Assembly (NCBI GenBank): GCA_027069385.1
Contig: JALXER010000156.1
Coordinates: 1-6,362, forward strand
Length of the DNA stretch: 6,362 nt
Direction of reading: 5' to 3'
Source: Paracoccaceae bacterium
Lineage (GTDB): Bacteria; Pseudomonadota; Alphaproteobacteria; Rhodobacterales; Rhodobacteraceae
A program made the translations under genes and the position numbers. Each line of letters starts with the position of its first letter. Position 1 is the stretch's first letter. Below the pieces are notes generated by a model, which had not been told where the DNA came from, searched no databases, and was given only the letters and a program-made list of their open reading frames with translations. This document shows positions 5,577 through 6,362 of the stretch, in pieces.

Positions 5577-6086
5577 ATGATTCACCAACGAAAAATAGGG
5601 CTATTGCGGGCAGCAATTGCACTTCAGGGGTTAAGCCTTCTGTCTATTGTTGCCGAAATCCTGATTGAATCATATGGGGATTTGTCCATTCGAATCCCGT
5701 GGGATTATCGAGAATATGTTGAAATAGCAGCGATTTTGGGGCTTTCCACCGGGTTGATTTTCGGGTTTGCCTATATTCGTGACCTACGGGCGCGCAATTT
5801 CAGGGTGGAAGGGCAGTTGCGGGTGGTTTCGGGTGAATTTCATCAGTTGCTGACCGAACATTTTGACCAATGGGGGCTGTCCAAGTCCGAAAAAGATGTC
5901 GCCTATTTCGCCATCAAAGGCCTGTCCAACCACGAGATTTCTGATATGCGCGGGACCAGCGAAGGGACCATCAAGGCGCAACTTAACGCGGTCTATAAAA
6001 AGGCGGGGCTTGAAAGCCGCACCCAGTTGCTCGGCTACTTTATCGAGGAACTGATGGCCTCGGACCAGGATGCGGACCAGAGGTAA
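5577..6086 (+). CDS. Membrane-anchored LuxR-type HTH transcriptional regulator
   Basis: 169 residues. Residues 7-30 and 47-67 are hydrophobic helices. The positive N-terminus (MIHQRK) and the RDLRAR stretch after helix 2 place both ends in the cytoplasm, with a periplasmic loop of only about 16 residues (31-46, ESYGDLSIRIPWDYRE). A probable helical linker (70-98) leads to a LuxR/GerE-type DNA-binding domain (about 99-158): LSKSEKDVAYFAIKGLSNHE matches the usual LTxRExEVLxLxAxGxSNKEIA pattern, then SEGTIKAQLNAVYKKAGLES is the recognition-helix region, and RTQLL follows. It has no receiver or autoinducer-binding domain, so any signal must come through the membrane part or a partner. The target is unknown; the adjacent secreted-protein gene is the obvious candidate. 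The ribosome site is weak (AAGGGCGAG, 5561-5569), and translation may depend on the upstream leader. The only close alternative is a non-regulatory membrane protein, which the HTH makes unlikely. Confidence 0.87.
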   Translation: MIHQRKIGLLRAAIALQGLSLLSIVAEILIESYGDLSIRIPWDYREYVEIAAILGLSTGLIFGFAYIRDLRARNFRVEGQLRVVSGEFHQLLTEHFDQWGLSKSEKDVAYFAIKGLSNHEISDMRGTSEGTIKAQLNAVYKKAGLESRTQLLGYFIEELMASDQDADQR

Positions 6087-6135
6087 GCCTAAAACCATAA
6101 GCAATCCATGAAATTCACCGCCCCGCGAGAGGAGT

Positions 6136-6161
6136 GCGTTTTGAAACAAGTTTCAAAACGC
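6136..6161. repeat. 26-base palindrome with 12-bp arms
   Basis: GCGTTTTGAAAC (6136-6147) and GTTTCAAAACGC (6150-6161) are perfect inverted copies separated by AA. It starts 49 bases after the regulator stop. No T run follows, so it is not a classic terminator, although the stem itself carries four T residues. It could be a protein-binding dyad, a cruciform, or the outer end of the repeat unit to its right. Confidence 0.75.
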
Positions 6162-6196
6162 GTTGCGACACCATGGCCTCACTTCGTTCGGTGGGC

Positions 6197-6216
6197 AGGG
6201 GGGCCACAGCCCCCCT
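6197..6216. repeat. G6/C6 hairpin inside the terminal repeat unit
   Basis: AGGGGGGC (6197-6204) pairs with GCCCCCCT (6209-6216) around CACA. It is a very stable stem with no following T run and therefore not a standard terminator. Confidence 0.7.
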
Positions 6217-6232
6217 CGCGCATGCATGCGCG
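6217..6232. repeat. 16-base perfect palindrome
   Basis: CGCGCATGCATGCGCG reads identically on both strands and directly abuts the G6/C6 hairpin. A C7 run (6235-6241) follows and could compete with the C6 arm for pairing with the G6 run. Confidence 0.7.
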
Positions 6233-6262
6233 TACCCCCCCGATGGTGCCAGGTGGAACCCC

Positions 6263-6281
6263 TTTTGCCAGAATGGCAAAA
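6263..6281. repeat. TTTTGCCA/TGGCAAAA hairpin
   Basis: TTTTGCCA (6263-6270) and TGGCAAAA (6274-6281) are perfect inverted copies separated by GAA. With flanking A and T runs it has the outline of a small bidirectional terminator, but the stem has only four G-C/C-G pairs. Confidence 0.55.
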
Positions 6282-6362
6282 ACCCTTATACGGCGCAACG
6301 CTCGCAGATCCGGGTGCTGCCCGTCGGGTAGCTCCAGAACCGAACGCAGTGAGGCCATGGTG

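Larger units (their letters stand above)
6087..6362. other. Intergenic tail rich in palindromes, no gene seen
   Basis: 276 bases follow the regulator stop. Short frames exist on both strands (for example 6134-6331 plus, 65 codons), but they lie on top of inverted repeats, have no ribosome site of note and look unlike a protein. The region is instead built from hairpins, listed separately. No standard terminator for the regulator gene is visible; the palindrome at 6136-6161 may serve. Confidence 0.6.
6169..6362. mobile_element. 194-base unit bounded by 24-base inverted repeats (MITE-like or repeated intergenic element)
   Basis: The left arm CACCATGGCCTCACTTCGTT plus CGGT (6169-6192) and the right arm (6339-6362) are inverted copies with a single mismatch (T against G at the 16th base). 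Inside are an 8-bp G6/C6 hairpin (6197-6216), a perfect 16-base palindrome (6217-6232) and a TTTTGCCA/TGGCAAAA hairpin (6263-6281). No transposase is present. No target-site duplication can be checked because the right arm stops at the window edge. GC-rich compound hairpins of this look are, from memory, common between Rhodobacterales genes, so a repeat family is as likely as a transposable element. Confidence 0.45.

Noticed and set aside
5102..5668. Second plus-strand frame through the repeats, coding for Lys/Ala/Val/Thr-rich repeats resembling a histone H1-like tail
   Set aside because: It is the frame-shifted reading of the 21-bp array, has no ribosome site, starts inside the other gene and runs on through the intergenic hairpins into the regulator gene. 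The frame with a signal peptide and ribosome site is the real one.
6134..6331. 65-codon plus-strand frame and a roughly 60-codon minus-strand frame that both begin MASLRSV-like
   Set aside because: The shared start comes from the 24-base inverted repeat itself; the rest is composed of hairpin sequence and has no support as protein.

Overview
The window looks like chromosome from an alphaproteobacterium, most likely a Rhodobacterales/Roseobacter-group marine bacterium. This rests on the flagellar gene order (lytic transglycosylase, flhA, fliR), the high-GC coding sequence, the style of the proteins and the GC-rich hairpin units between genes. The assignment is by pattern recognition only; no database search was possible.

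Left part (1-2998, minus strand): the end of a flagellar export cluster, read leftwards. A secreted lytic transglycosylase (peptidoglycan-cutting enzyme for flagellar assembly) is followed after 12 bases by flhA (export-gate protein). The flhA stop overlaps the start codon of fliR (export-gate channel protein), which runs off the left edge. The tight spacing indicates one transcript, with a plausible promoter and an overlapping inverted repeat just upstream of the transglycosylase.

Middle (3084-4414, minus strand): a monocistronic sulfide:quinone oxidoreductase gene with its own candidate promoter and a strong rho-independent terminator. The three redox cysteines of the family are present. 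It insulates the flagellar operon from the right-hand genes.

Right part (4415-6086, plus strand): a 401-base divergent intergenic region with a 10-bp dyad leads to a gene for a secreted protein. This protein has a signal peptide, a small PepSY-like domain, nine Gly-X-Glu triplets and eleven units of a seven-residue Gly/Glu/His repeat. After 131 bases containing two hairpins comes a small regulator with two membrane helices and a cytoplasmic LuxR-type DNA-binding domain. The secreted acidic/histidine-rich protein plus membrane-anchored regulator is the least conventional pairing in the window and the best candidate for an undescribed envelope-sensing module; the functional link is inference.

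Right edge (6087-6362): no convincing gene. It holds a 26-base palindrome and then a 194-base unit bounded by 24-base inverted repeats (one mismatch) containing three further hairpins or palindromes. It resembles a repeated intergenic or MITE-like element, and the right arm ends exactly at the window edge.
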